Shown here in pieces: positions 20,252 to 27,752 of a stretch of 64,000 bases of DNA. The translations under genes were made by a program, and so were the position numbers. Location of the stretch: the NCBI GenBank assembly GCA_014218215.1, contig CP043652.1, forward strand, positions 2,976,001 to 3,040,000, in the 5' to 3' direction. The first letter of the stretch is position 1. Every line of letters begins with the position of its first letter. The notes beneath the pieces are model-generated. The model saw only the letters and a program-made list of their open reading frames with translations. It searched no databases and was not told the DNA's origin. The stretch comes from Geodermatophilaceae bacterium NBWT11. Its GTDB lineage: Bacteria > Actinomycetota > Actinomycetes > Mycobacteriales > Geodermatophilaceae.

Positions 20252-21195
20252 CCCGGGTCGCTGCGATCGACTGCGGCACCAACTCCCTGCGCCTGCTGGT
20301 CGCCGACGTGCCCGCCACCGGCCCGCACGTGGAGGTGGTCCGCCGGATGGAGGTGGTCCGCCTGGGGGAGGGCGTCGACGCCACCGGGCGGCTCGCCCCG
20401 CAGGCGATCGAGCGCACCCGCCGGGTGTTGGCCGAGTACGCCGCGACGGCCCGCGACCTGGGCGTCGAGCGCACCCGGATGGTGGCCACCAGCGCCAGCC
20501 GGGACGCCGCCAACCGGGCCGACTTCGAGCAGATGGTGCAGACGACCCTCGGCCAGCTGCCCGACGTCGTCCCCGGGCTGGAGGAGGCGGGGCTCTCGTT
20601 CGTCGGCGCGACCGGCTCGCTGGCCTCGGCCGCCGCGGCGCACGGGGGGGCCGTCCCCGCGGCCCCGTACCTGGTGGTCGACATCGGCGGTGGGTCCACG
20701 GAGTTCGTGCTGGGCGACGACGCCGGGGTGCGGGCGGCCCGGTCGGTGGACATCGGGTGTGTGCGGCTCACCGAGCGGCACCTGCACTCCGACCCGCCCA
20801 CCGCCGACGAGATCCAGCGCGCGGAGTCCGACATCCGCGAGGCGCTGGTCTCCGTCGTCGCCGAGGTGCCCGTCGGGGAGGCCGCGACCCTGGTCGGGCT
20901 GGCGGGCTCGGTGACCACGGTCGCCGCGCTCGCCCTGCGCCTGCCCGGCTACGACGCGACCGCCGTCCACGGTGCCCGCATCCCGGTCGGCGCGGTGCGC
21001 TCGGTGGCAGCCGGCCTGCTGACCGCGACCCGCGCCCGCCGGGCGACGCTGCCGGTGATGCACCCGGGGCGGGTCGACGTCATCGGCGCCGGTGCACTGG
21101 TGCTGCGGGTGGTGATGGACGCCCTCGACCTCGACGAGGTCGTGGTCAGCGAGCACGACATCCTGGACGGGATCGCGCTCTCGCTGGTGAGGTGA
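20248..21195 (+). CDS. ppx: Ppx/GppA-type phosphatase
   Basis: This 315-residue actin-fold enzyme of the exopolyphosphatase/guanosine pentaphosphatase family acts on polyphosphate or pppGpp. Motifs are [47 protein letters not shown] and [12 protein letters not shown]. It is the short form without the C-terminal HD domain. GTG 20248 overlaps the DUF501 stop (GTGA), so the two are coupled. A 14-bp-stem hairpin follows directly. Confidence 0.9.
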   Translation: MTRVAAIDCGTNSLRLLVADVPATGPHVEVVRRMEVVRLGEGVDATGRLAPQAIERTRRVLAEYAATARDLGVERTRMVATSASRDAANRADFEQMVQTTLGQLPDVVPGLEEAGLSFVGATGSLASAAAAHGGAVPAAPYLVVDIGGGSTEFVLGDDAGVRAARSVDIGCVRLTERHLHSDPPTADEIQRAESDIREALVSVVAEVPVGEAATLVGLAGSVTTVAALALRLPGYDATAVHGARIPVGAVRSVAAGLLTATRARRATLPVMHPGRVDVIGAGALVLRVVMDALDLDEVVVSEHDILDGIALSLVR

Positions 21196-21225
21196 GGGAG
21201 GGCCCCGCCGCGGCGGGGCCCTCCC
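21196..21225. terminator. bidirectional hairpin between ppx and DUF4235 gene
   Basis: GGGAGGGCCCCGCC pairs perfectly with GGCGGGGCCCTCCC around a 2-nt centre. It begins at the base after the ppx stop and ends one base before the opposing gene's stop. The symmetry suits termination of both transcripts. Confidence 0.75.
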
Positions 21226-21226
21226 G

Positions 21227-21532
21227 TCACGCCGCGCTGTCGGCGTTCGCGCCGGCCGGGATCTTGCCGGTCAGCTTCGTGTAGGCCTTGGCCGCGCCGC
21301 GGGCGGCGAACAGCCGGCCGAAGGCCACCAGGACACCGGACACCGCGGCCCACGCCAGGGCATCGCCCCAGCCCACGCCGGGGACGTCGGGGTTCTTCGG
21401 CGGCGGCGTGCCGCGGACCTTCAGCCAGGCGGCGTCGGCCACCTTCTTCACCACGATGCCGGTCGGGATCGCCAGCGCGGGACCCAGCAGCTTGTACAGC
21501 GCCGGGGTCTTCACCTTCTGCTTCTTGGCCAC
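21227..21532 (-). CDS. DUF4235 family small membrane protein
   Basis: This 101-residue protein is of the actinobacterial DUF4235 type. Basic N-terminus [17 protein letters not shown], a hydrophobic segment ([19 protein letters not shown]), a short [10 protein letters not shown] loop, and a second helix ([20 protein letters not shown]). The function is unknown. The start GTG is 9 bp from the udgB ATG on the other strand, so both promoters must lie inside or very near the opposite gene. Confidence 0.75.
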   Translation of the reverse strand: MAKKQKVKTPALYKLLGPALAIPTGIVVKKVADAAWLKVRGTPPPKNPDVPGVGWGDALAWAAVSGVLVAFGRLFAARGAAKAYTKLTGKIPAGANADSAA

Positions 21533-21541
21533 CAGACGATC

Positions 21542-22351
21542 ATGCCGCCCCGGACCGCCGCGCGCCGGACGGGCATCATCACCGGGGTGGCACGCGACGC
21601 CGACGGCTTCTCCGTCACCCGCACCCCTGCCGGCGTGGCCCGGGGGGCCCGGACCGCCCTGGACCTGGCCGCGGTCGACGAGCGGGTGTCCGGCTGCCGG
21701 GCCTGCCCCCGGCTGGTCGCCTGGCGCGAGGAGGTCGCCGTGGTCAAGCGGGCCTCGTTCCGGGACCAGGAGTACTGGGGGCGCCCGGTGCCGGGCATGG
21801 GGCCGGCCGACGCGCGGATCGCCGTCGTCGGGCTCGCGCCGGCCGCACACGGGGGCAACCGCACCGGTCGGGTCTTCACCGGGGACCGGTCCGGCGACTG
21901 GATCTTCGCGGCGCTCTGGCGGGCGGGGCTGGCCAACCAGCCCACTTCGGTGAGCAAGGACGACGGGCTCGAGCTCACCGACGTGCGGGTCGTCGCCGCC
22001 GTGCGGTGCGCGCCACCGGCCAACGCACCCACCCCGGCCGAGCGCGACACCTGCTCGCCCTGGCTGGCCCGGGAGCTGGAGCTGCTGCCGCGGTTGCGGG
22101 TGCTGGTCGTGCTCGGCGGGTTCGGCTGGCAGGCGCTGTGGCCGGTGCTCGCCGCGGCAGGGGTGCCCCTGCCGCGTCCCCGCCCCGCGTTCGGGCACGG
22201 GGTGGAGGTGACCCTGCAGGGCCCGAACGGGCCGCTCACCCTGCTGGGGAGCTACCACGTGAGCCAGCAGAACACCTTCACCGGGCGGCTCACCGAGCCC
22301 ATGCTGGACGCCGTGCTGACCCGGGCCACCGAGCTCGCGGCGACCCGCTGA
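21542..22351 (+). CDS. udgB: type 5 uracil-DNA glycosylase (UdgB)
   Basis: This 269-residue family 5 glycosylase removes uracil and other deaminated bases from DNA, a useful activity in a GC-rich genome. The active-site motif [19 protein letters not shown] (about 97-115) is typical of UDGb; it lacks the catalytic Asp/Asn of other families. The C-terminal motif [12 protein letters not shown] is present. Cys 52, 55, 156 and 171 are placed to bind the 4Fe-4S cluster. ATG 21542 is used; GTG 21587 is possible. The stop lies in a hairpin. Confidence 0.9.
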   Translation: MPPRTAARRTGIITGVARDADGFSVTRTPAGVARGARTALDLAAVDERVSGCRACPRLVAWREEVAVVKRASFRDQEYWGRPVPGMGPADARIAVVGLAPAAHGGNRTGRVFTGDRSGDWIFAALWRAGLANQPTSVSKDDGLELTDVRVVAAVRCAPPANAPTPAERDTCSPWLARELELLPRLRVLVVLGGFGWQALWPVLAAAGVPLPRPRPAFGHGVEVTLQGPNGPLTLLGSYHVSQQNTFTGRLTEPMLDAVLTRATELAATR

Positions 22352-22370
22352 CCACTACGGTCAGCGGGTC
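22342..22370 (+). terminator. hairpin overlapping the udgB stop, next to tRNA-Leu
   Basis: GACCCGCTGACC pairs perfectly with GGTCAGCGGGTC around ACTAC. It contains the udgB stop and ends one base before the tRNA. It may terminate udgB or act in processing of a joint transcript. Confidence 0.6.
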
Positions 22371-22371
22371 C

Positions 22372-22445
22372 GCCCCCGTAGCCCAACCGGCAGAGGCAGG
22401 CCCCTTAAAAGGGTCACAGCGTGGGTTCGAACCCCACCGGGGGCA
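22372..22445 (+). tRNA. tRNA with Leu anticodon TAA and a short variable loop
   Basis: A 74-nt cloverleaf folds well: acceptor GCCCCCG/CGGGGGC, D-arm GCC/GGC with GG in the loop, anticodon stem GGCCC/GGGTC (one G-T pair), loop CTTAAAA with anticodon TAA, variable loop ACAGC of only 5 nt, T-arm GTGGG/CCCAC around TTCGAAC, and discriminator A. The anticodon would read UUA. Bacterial leucine tRNAs normally have a long variable arm, which this lacks. The acylation identity is therefore uncertain. CCA is not encoded. Confidence 0.75.
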
Positions 22446-22571
22446 CTGCGTTGCTTCGCCCCTCTAAGGGTTTCCGCGCCTGAGGTCAACCCTTGTTCTC
22501 GCGGGACGAGTGGGTCACGGTCGTCACAGGAGACCCACAGGGTGGTGGGTCCGGGCGGAGAGGCTGACACC

Positions 22572-24203
22572 GTGGACGCACTCGAGGACCACCGGCGACG
22601 CAGCCGGTCACGATGGACGGCGGTGGGCGCTGCGGTGCTGCTGGCCGGCAGTGGGCTGCTGGCGGCGACGCCGGCGCTGGCCGCCCCGGGCGGCGGCGGT
22701 CCGGGCGGCGGGCCCGGGGGAGCCCCGGCCGGCTGCGAGCGGCGGGTGAACGCGAGCGTGGAGAAGCTGCTGCGCTGTGTCACGCCGGAGGGCGTGACCG
22801 AGCACCTGCAGGCGCTCCAGGACGTCGCGGACGCCAACGGCGGGAACCGGGCCTCGACGACGCCGGGCTACACGGCGTCGATCGACTACGTGCAGGACAC
22901 CCTCGAGGCGTCGGGTTACGAGGTCAGCGTCACCGACTTCTCCTACGACGAGGTGTCCTATCCCGGCGGGTTCGCCCAGGTGTCGCCGACGCCGACCACG
23001 TACGAGCAGGGCGTCGACTACCTCCCCGCCGATGGCACGGGCGAGGGTGACCTGCAGGGGGTCACGGTCACCGCCGTCGCCCCGGGTACGGGAGCCAGCG
23101 GGTGCACGGGCACCGCGATCGGGGTGCTGACCGGGACCGTCGCCCTGATCGAGCGGGGGACGTGCTCGTTCGGGGAGAAGGTCACCAACGCGGCCGCGGC
23201 AGGCGCGGTCGGCGTGATCCTGGTGAACAACGTCGAGGGCCCGCTCAACGCGACTCTCGGCGGACCGGCGACCATCCCGGCTGTCGGGGTGCCCACCACG
23301 GTGGGGGCGGGCCTGGCCGGTGCTGTGGTCGACCTGTCCGTCGCGGTCGAGACGACCACGCAGACCACGCAGAACCTCACCGCCGAGCTGCCCGGTCGGG
23401 TCTCCGACGGTGTGGTCGTCGTCGGCGGTCACCTGGACTCCGTGCCCGAGGGTCCGGGGATCAACGACAACGGCTCGGGTTCGGCGACCATCCTCGAGGT
23501 GGCGCAGAACCTGGCCAACACCCGGCTGCAGCACCCGGTCCGCTTCGCGTTCTGGGGGGCCGAGGAGCTCGGCCTGCTCGGGTCGCAGGCCTACGTCGAC
23601 AGCCTGTCGGAGGAGGAGCTGGCCCGGATCGGCTCGTACCTGAACTTCGACATGCTCGGCTCGCCGAACTACGCGAACTTCGTCTACGACAGCGACGGCT
23701 CCTCGTTCCCCGCGCCCGAGGGCTACGTGAGCCCGGAGTCCGCCGCCATCGAGCAGACCTTCGAGGACTTCTACGGCTCGCGGGGCATCGCGTTCGAGGA
23801 CACCGAGTTCGACGGCAGGAGCGACTACCAGGCGTTCGCCGACGCGGGCATCCCGTCCGGCGGTCTCTTCTCCGGCGCCGAGGGTCTGAAGACCGATGCC
23901 CAGGCGGCTGCGTACGGCGGGGTGGCCGGGCAGCCCTACGACGCCTGCTACCACCAGGCCTGCGACGACATCGACAACGTCAGCGCGGTCGCCCTGGACC
24001 AGAACTCCGACGCGGTCGCCTACGCCGTCCTGACGATCGCCCAGGCCGGCTCCGGTCCGGGTCAGGGTGGACCGGGCCACGGTGGCGGACCGGGTCAGGG
24101 CGGTCCGGGCCACGGTGGTCCCGGTGGTGGGGGCGGTCCGGGCCACGGTGGCCCCGGCCACGGTGGTCCCGGCCACGGGCACGGTGGCGGGCCCGCGGCC
24201 TGA
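22572..24203 (+). CDS. secreted M28 family zinc peptidase with PA domain
   Basis: This is a secreted aminopeptidase-like protein of about 543 residues. It has a signal peptide (RRRSRSRWTAVGAAVLLAGSGLLAATPALA), then a PA (protease-associated) domain around ALIERGTCSFGEKVTNAAAAGAVGV. The M28 catalytic domain carries the two-zinc ligands in GGHLDSVPEGPGINDNGSG, WGAEELGLLGSQ, NFDMLGSPN and DACYHQACDDIDN. The C-terminus is a Gly/Pro/His repeat tail. GTG 22572 has GGAGAGG at 22557-22563; GTG 22542, with AGGAG at 22528-22532, is an alternative. A hairpin follows the gene. Confidence 0.9.
   Translation: MDALEDHRRRSRSRWTAVGAAVLLAGSGLLAATPALAAPGGGGPGGGPGGAPAGCERRVNASVEKLLRCVTPEGVTEHLQALQDVADANGGNRASTTPGYTASIDYVQDTLEASGYEVSVTDFSYDEVSYPGGFAQVSPTPTTYEQGVDYLPADGTGEGDLQGVTVTAVAPGTGASGCTGTAIGVLTGTVALIERGTCSFGEKVTNAAAAGAVGVILVNNVEGPLNATLGGPATIPAVGVPTTVGAGLAGAVVDLSVAVETTTQTTQNLTAELPGRVSDGVVVVGGHLDSVPEGPGINDNGSGSATILEVAQNLANTRLQHPVRFAFWGAEELGLLGSQAYVDSLSEEELARIGSYLNFDMLGSPNYANFVYDSDGSSFPAPEGYVSPESAAIEQTFEDFYGSRGIAFEDTEFDGRSDYQAFADAGIPSGGLFSGAEGLKTDAQAAAYGGVAGQPYDACYHQACDDIDNVSAVALDQNSDAVAYAVLTIAQAGSGPGQGGPGHGGGPGQGGPGHGGPGGGGGPGHGGPGHGGPGHGHGGGPAA
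24057..24200 (+). repeat. tandem coding repeat (GPGHGG/GPGQGG) in the M28 peptidase tail
   Basis: Imperfect repeats of a 12-24 bp unit built on GGTCCGGGCCACGGTGG encode GPGQGGPGHGG-type motifs. The unit is repeated about eight times with small changes. The tail has about eight His residues in Gly/Pro context, a composition able to bind metal. Confidence 0.8.
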
Positions 24204-24225
24204 CCCCACGGCACGCACGGCAGGT

Positions 24226-24255
24226 GGGGCCCCCGGACGACCGTCCGGGGGCCCC
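24226..24255 (+). terminator. strong hairpin after the M28 peptidase gene
   Basis: GGGGCCCCCGGACG pairs perfectly with CGTCCGGGGGCCCC, leaving only two bases (AC) at the centre. It begins 22 bp after the stop. Confidence 0.75.
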
Positions 24256-24415
24256 GCCTGTCGTCCGGCTCACCCGTACGGGTGCGCAGGTCACGCCGCG
24301 GTCACGTCCAGAGGACTCTCAGGAACGCTTCCCGGGCACGGGGCGTTGTGCAGGACGAGTGGGGTGCCGAACAGGCAGTCCACGCACCCGACCGAGTCAC
24401 CTCGAGGAGATGACG

Positions 24416-25225
24416 ATGCCCAGCAGCAACCCGGCGTTCAGTCGCGGCTTCCCCGGCGCGACGAACAGCGCTCCGAACGCCACCTGGGGCCAGGGGCCCC
24501 AGCAGCAGTACGGCGCGCCCGCGCAGCAGAACCCGTACGCCCAGCCCTCGCCGTACGCGGCCTCGGGCACGCAGTACATGACGATGGACGACGTCGTCAC
24601 CAAGACCGGCATCTCGTTCCTGGTGACCGTCCTGGCCGCCGCGGCCGTCTGGGCCCTCCCGGGCCAGGCAGCCTGGGGCCTGGCGATGCCGGCCGCGATC
24701 ATCGCGCTCGTCGTCGGCCTGGTGATCTCGTTCAAGCAGATCGCCAACCCCGTCGCCACGCTGGCCTACGCCGCCCTCATGGGTGCCGCCGTCGGCGCGA
24801 TCAGCGAGGCCTTCAACACCGTCTACCCGGGCATCGTCGTCCAGGCCGTGATCGGCACGTTCGGCGTCTTCTTCGGGATGCTGGTGGTCTACAAGACCGG
24901 CGCCATCCGGGTCACCCCGAAGCTCACCCGCTGGATCGTCGGCGCCATGTTCGGGGTCCTGGCCCTGATGCTGGTCAACCTGGTCGCCAGCCTGTTCGGC
25001 TTCAACACCGGCCTGCGTGACGGTGGCCCCATCGCCATCGTGTTCAGCCTCGTCGTCATCGGCGTCGCTGCGTTCTCGCTGCTGCTGGACTTCGACATGG
25101 CCGACGAGGCCATCCGTCGGGGCGCCCCGCCGAAGTTCGCCTGGTACATCGCGTTCGGCCTGCTCGTCACGGTCATCTGGCTGTACCTGGAGATCCTGCG
25201 TCTCCTGAGCTACTTCCGCGAATAA
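24416..25225 (+). CDS. Bax inhibitor-1 / YccA family membrane protein
   Basis: This 269-residue protein has a Gln/Pro/Tyr-rich cytoplasmic N-terminus (about 1-60) and seven membrane helices typical of the Bax inhibitor-1 family, with VFSLVVIGVAAFSLLLDFDMADEAI near the end. Bacterial members include YccA, an inhibitor of FtsH proteolysis, and pH-sensitive calcium leak channels; the role here is not known. GAGGAG at 24404-24409 with 6 nt spacing favours ATG 24416 over ATG 24410. Confidence 0.88.
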   Translation: MPSSNPAFSRGFPGATNSAPNATWGQGPQQQYGAPAQQNPYAQPSPYAASGTQYMTMDDVVTKTGISFLVTVLAAAAVWALPGQAAWGLAMPAAIIALVVGLVISFKQIANPVATLAYAALMGAAVGAISEAFNTVYPGIVVQAVIGTFGVFFGMLVVYKTGAIRVTPKLTRWIVGAMFGVLALMLVNLVASLFGFNTGLRDGGPIAIVFSLVVIGVAAFSLLLDFDMADEAIRRGAPPKFAWYIAFGLLVTVIWLYLEILRLLSYFRE

Positions 25226-25294
25226 AGGACCACGTCCCACCCCACGACGCGCTTCGCACGCCGCGGGACCCTGGGACGCGGCCGAACACGAATC

Positions 25295-25326
25295 GAGGCC
25301 CGGTCCCCGTCAGGGGGCCGGGCCTC
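25295..25326. terminator. bidirectional hairpin between Bax-inhibitor and thiolase genes
   Basis: GAGGCCCGGTCCCC pairs with GGGGGCCGGGCCTC (one T-G wobble) around a 4-nt loop. It lies between two convergent genes. Confidence 0.7.
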
Positions 25327-25340
25327 GGTCCGTTCTCAGG

Positions 25341-26561
25341 TCAGCTGAGGCGCTCGAGCACCATCGCCATGCCCATGCCGCCGCCGACGCACATGGTCTC
25401 CAGGCCGAACGTGCCGTCGGTGGAGCGCAGGCCGTTGAGCAGGGTGCCGGTGATCCGGGCGCCGGTCATGCCGAAGGGGTGCCCGACGGCGATGGCCCCG
25501 CCGTGCACGTTCAGCTTGTCGATGTCGATGCCCAGGTCGCGGTAGCTCGGGATGACCTGCGCGGCGAAGGCCTCGTTGATCTCCACGAGGTCCATGTCGT
25601 CGACGGTCATCCCCGCGCGGGCCAGGGCCTGGCGGGACGCCTCGACGGGGCCGTAGCCCATGATCTCCGGGGAGAGCCCGGTGACGGCGGTGGACACGAT
25701 CCGGGCCAGCGGGGTGATGCCCAGCTCGGCGGCCTTGGTGTCGCTCATGACCACCAGCGCCGCGGCGCCGTCGTTGAGCGGGCAGGCGTTGCCGGCGGTG
25801 ACCCGACCGTCGGGACGGAAGACCGGCTTGAGCCCGGAGATGCCCTCCAGGGTGGTGCCGGCGCGCGGGCCGTCGTCGGCGGAGACCACGGTGCCGTCCG
25901 GCGTGGTCACCGGGGTGATCTCCCGGGCCCAGAAGCCGTCGGCGATGGCCTTCTCGGCCAGGTTCTGCGAGCGGACGGCGAACTCGTCCATCTCCGCGCG
26001 GGAGACGTCCTTCAGCAGCGCCAGGTTCTCCGCGGTCTGGCCCATCGCGACGTAGACGTCGGGGATGCCGCCGTCCTCGCGGGGGTCGGTCCAGGAGTCC
26101 GCGCCGGACTCGGCGACCGCGGCGATCTGGGCCTTGCGGTCGGCGAAGACCGGGTTCTCGGTGTCCGGCAGGCCGTCGGAGTTGCCCTTCGCGAAGCGGG
26201 AGACCATCTCCACGCCCGCGGAGATGAACACGTCGCCCTCACCGGCCCGGATCGCGTGCATGGCCATCCGGGTGGTCTGCAGCGAGGAGGAGCAGTACCG
26301 GGTGATCGTGGTGCCGGGCAGGTGGTCCATGCCCAGCAGCACCGAGACGACCCGGCCCATGTTGAAGCCCTGCTCGCCACCGGGCAGACCGCAGCCGAGC
26401 ATCAGGTCGGAGATGTCCCGCGGGTCCAGCGAGGGCACCTGGTCCAGGGCCGCGCGGACGATGGTGGCGGTCAGGTCGTCGGGGCGCAGGTCCTTCAGCG
26501 ACCCCTTGAACGCCCTGCCGATCGGGGAACGGGCAGCGGCGACGATGACGGCTTCGGGCAC
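25341..26561 (-). CDS. acetyl-CoA C-acyltransferase (thiolase)
   Basis: This 406-residue thiolase works in fatty-acid beta-oxidation or acetoacetyl-CoA chemistry. The nucleophilic Cys is at about residue 90 (TRYCSSSLQTTRMA). The catalytic GGAIAVGHPFGMTGAR and CVGGGMGMAMVLERL motifs follow, together with EINEAFAAQ. GTG 26561 was chosen because GGAGG lies just upstream; an in-frame GTG 12 bp earlier lacks such a site. A GDSL hydrolase lies upstream on the same strand, as I recall for fadA3-Rv1075c in M. tuberculosis. A palindrome covers the promoter region. Confidence 0.93.
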   Translation of the reverse strand: MPEAVIVAAARSPIGRAFKGSLKDLRPDDLTATIVRAALDQVPSLDPRDISDLMLGCGLPGGEQGFNMGRVVSVLLGMDHLPGTTITRYCSSSLQTTRMAMHAIRAGEGDVFISAGVEMVSRFAKGNSDGLPDTENPVFADRKAQIAAVAESGADSWTDPREDGGIPDVYVAMGQTAENLALLKDVSRAEMDEFAVRSQNLAEKAIADGFWAREITPVTTPDGTVVSADDGPRAGTTLEGISGLKPVFRPDGRVTAGNACPLNDGAAALVVMSDTKAAELGITPLARIVSTAVTGLSPEIMGYGPVEASRQALARAGMTVDDMDLVEINEAFAAQVIPSYRDLGIDIDKLNVHGGAIAVGHPFGMTGARITGTLLNGLRSTDGTFGLETMCVGGGMGMAMVLERLS

Positions 26562-26628
26562 AGGGACCTCCACGGTGAGGCGCCACCCGCGTGGTGGCGT
26601 CCGGTCGCCGTCGAACGTACCCCCGGTG

Positions 26629-26644
26629 GCTACTGGCCAGTAGC
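26629..26644. promoter_or_regulatory. 16-bp perfect palindrome upstream of the thiolase gene
   Basis: GCTACTGGCCAGTAGC lies 68 bp before the thiolase start. On the minus strand it is followed about 10 bp later by TACGTT (26618-26613), a possible -10 box, so the palindrome would cover the -35 region. This is the layout of a repressor operator. A smaller hairpin, CGCCACC/GGTGGCG at 26581-26599, lies in the leader. Confidence 0.5.
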
Positions 26645-27672
26645 TAGCGGTCGACCTGCACGCCGTCGGCAGCGACCGCGCCCACCTCGGCCGGGCTCGC
26701 CATCTCCGGCGGCCGTCGGCGGCGCAGGCGCGCCCACGGTCCGCGGGGTCCGGCGTCCTCGCCGCGCACCTCGGTGGCCTGCACCTCGGTGCCGGTGCGG
26801 CCTGCGGCGCGGGCCGCGGCCTGGGCGACCGGGCGCACGGTGTCCCGACGCAGGGAGCGCAGCCCACGGTCGGCGGAGGCGGGCCAGACACCGAGCGAGT
26901 CGGCGATCGAGGGGAGCAGCGACGCGGCCGCCGCGGCGTACCCGGCGGCCGAGGGGTGGAACTCGTCGCTGGAGAACATCGTGCGGTCGGTCGCGAACGC
27001 CGGGCCCAGCACCGACCCCAGCGACACCGTGCGCCCGCCCTCGGCGACCACGGCGATGGTCTGGGCCGCGGCCAGCTGGCGGCTCCACCGGCGGGCCAAC
27101 GTGCGCAGCGGCTGGGCGATCGGCCGGATGGTCCCGAGGTCGGGGCAGGTGCCCACGACGACCCGGCAGCCGGCGGCCTCCAGGGTGCGGACGGCCTCGG
27201 CCAGCCGCCGGACGGCGATCGCGGGCTTGGTGCGGCTGGTGACGTCGTTGGCGCCGATCATCACCATGGCGATGTCGGGGGAGTGCGGCAGCACCCGCTC
27301 GACCTGGCCGGCCAGCTCGGTGGAGCGCCCGCCGGAGCGGGCCACCTTGACCAGCCGGACCGGGCGTTCGGCCAGCTCGGCCAGCGCCGCGGCCACGAGC
27401 ACGCCGGGGGTCTCCGCGGCGGTCTGCACGCCCAGCCCCACGGCGCTGGAGTCACCCAGCACCGCGAGCACGAGCGGGGCGCCGCGGTAGTGGCCGTACA
27501 CGCCCTCGCCGGTGGGCGGGTCGGCCTGGGCGGTGCGGCTCTCGATGCCCCGCCGGGCCCGCCGGGCCTCCTCGCGCAGGAGCTGCACCAGGGCGGCCCC
27601 GGCCAGCCCGACGCCGCCCCCGCCGTAGACGGCAGCCGTGGCGAGCTTCCGTGCCCTGCTCGCCCGCGTCAC
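26644..27672 (-). CDS. SGNH/GDSL-type hydrolase with N-terminal membrane anchor
   Basis: This 342-residue predicted esterase or lipase has an N-terminal hydrophobic stretch (ATAAVYGGGGVGLAGAALVQLL) that is probably an anchor. The SGNH blocks are in order: GDSS at 73-76 (nucleophile Ser), a Gly in RSGGRS, GAND at 139-142, and DEFH at 235-238. The C-terminal 80 residues are Arg/Ala-rich and probably disordered. GTG 27672 follows GGAGG closely. It lies upstream of the thiolase gene, and a link to acyl-CoA metabolism is plausible but unproven. Confidence 0.88.
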   Translation of the reverse strand: MTRASRARKLATAAVYGGGGVGLAGAALVQLLREEARRARRGIESRTAQADPPTGEGVYGHYRGAPLVLAVLGDSSAVGLGVQTAAETPGVLVAAALAELAERPVRLVKVARSGGRSTELAGQVERVLPHSPDIAMVMIGANDVTSRTKPAIAVRRLAEAVRTLEAAGCRVVVGTCPDLGTIRPIAQPLRTLARRWSRQLAAAQTIAVVAEGGRTVSLGSVLGPAFATDRTMFSSDEFHPSAAGYAAAAASLLPSIADSLGVWPASADRGLRSLRRDTVRPVAQAAARAAGRTGTEVQATEVRGEDAGPRGPWARLRRRRPPEMASPAEVGAVAADGVQVDR

Positions 27673-27740
27673 GTCGTCCTCCGGTTCGTCGTCGTCCTGA
27701 CCTGCAGGCTAGCTCCCACCCCGGCGGGGGCCGCTCCCCC

Positions 27741-27746
27741 TACGGT
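27741..27746 (+). promoter_or_regulatory. candidate leaderless -10 box of the DUF2252 gene
   Basis: TACGGT ends 6 nt before GTG 27753, in the 80-bp divergent gap with the GDSL hydrolase gene. Confidence 0.5.
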
Positions 27747-27752
27747 GGGGTC

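Noticed and set aside
24057-24200. CRISPR-like repeat array
   Set aside because: The repeats are in frame inside the M28 peptidase, have no spacers of regular length, and encode a Gly/His-rich tail.
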